This document shows positions 7,592-7,759 of a DNA stretch of 7,759 nt, in pieces; the stretch's first letter is position 1, and each line of letters begins with the position of its first letter. The stretch is from Phormidesmis priestleyi. Lineage in GTDB: Bacteria > Cyanobacteriota > Cyanobacteriia > Phormidesmidales > Phormidesmidaceae. The notes under the pieces were generated by a model that made no database searches, was not told the origin of the DNA, and saw only the letters and a list, made by a program, of their open reading frames with translations. Where the stretch lies: positions 10,574 through 18,332 of the forward strand of contig QBMP01000055.1 of the NCBI GenBank assembly GCA_003242115.1. The letters are read 5' to 3'. A program made the position numbers and the translations under genes.

Positions 7592-7759
7592 ATGGCTACC
7601 TACGTTGTCACTGGTCGGAGTAAAACCGGAAAGCCCGTCCGTCAAAAAGTGGATGCTGCTTCGCAAGCTGAAGCCCGCACTTTGATTAAAGAGCAAGGGG
7701 TGCATATTCAAGATATTAAAGAAAGCAAGGGTATGAGCTTCAGCTTGGCTGATATCCAA
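7592..7759 (+). CDS. pilC: Type IV pilus inner-membrane platform protein PilC (GspF family), N-terminal fragment
   Basis: PilC is the inner-membrane platform on which the PilB and PilT motors act. Only the first 56 residues are visible, from MATYVVTGRSKTGKPVRQ to the window edge. The pattern of a short beta hairpin, a GK turn, then a helix with A-ARTLIKEQG and a strand (VHIQDIKE) is the standard start of GspF/PilC proteins. The membrane segments lie beyond the window. An in-frame TAG at 7580-7582 fixes the ATG at 7592 as the start. Its place directly after pilB and pilT supports the call strongly, since the fragment alone is short. It follows pilT after 196 bases containing a hairpin and a possible promoter. 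Confidence 0.9.
   Translation, partial: MATYVVTGRSKTGKPVRQKVDAASQAEARTLIKEQGVHIQDIKESKGMSFSLADIQ

Noticed and set aside
7544..7759. Minus-strand 71-codon open frame at the right edge.
   Set aside because: It is antisense to the pilC start, which has clear family character.

Overview
This window looks like a chromosomal segment from a cyanobacterium. The evidence is the gene content and order (grpE-dnaK-dnaJ back-to-back with pilB-pilT-pilC, an arrangement I recall in part from Synechocystis), a DnaK tail of the cyanobacterial DnaK1 kind (ending NYEAIE), a PilB with an additional C-terminal Cys4 ribbon, and three exact copies of the cyanobacterial HIP1 octamer GCGATCGC. I cannot name the species.

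Layout. Minus strand, read right to left: grpE (3075-3821), a 173-base gap, dnaK (850-2901), a 197-base gap, then dnaJ (1-651, running off the left edge with 217 codons visible). Plus strand: pilB (4171-6171), a 105-base gap, pilT (6277-7395), a 196-base gap, then the first 56 codons of pilC (7592-7759, running off the right edge). A shared 349-base divergent region (3822-4170) separates the two groups and must carry the control signals for both. I see no tRNA, rRNA, CRISPR array, insertion sequence, prophage gene or origin.

How the genes work together. The left half is a complete Hsp70 chaperone set: DnaJ (class A J-protein) delivers substrates and triggers ATP hydrolysis by DnaK, and GrpE exchanges the nucleotide. 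The right half is the cytoplasmic motor of a type IV pilus: PilB drives pilus extension, PilT drives retraction, and PilC is the inner-membrane platform protein on which they act. In cyanobacteria this machinery supports phototactic motility and DNA uptake. All catalytic motifs I checked are intact, and the genes show no frameshift or truncation apart from the window edges.

This is mainly conserved housekeeping territory and I do not see a new defence or mobile system. The points worth a second look are the extra Cys4 ribbon at the PilB C terminus, the Pro/Ala-rich tether in DnaK, a 13-base tandem duplication abutting the dnaK start codon, a hairpin with a T-run between pilT and pilC, and small repeats in the divergent region and in the pilB linker.
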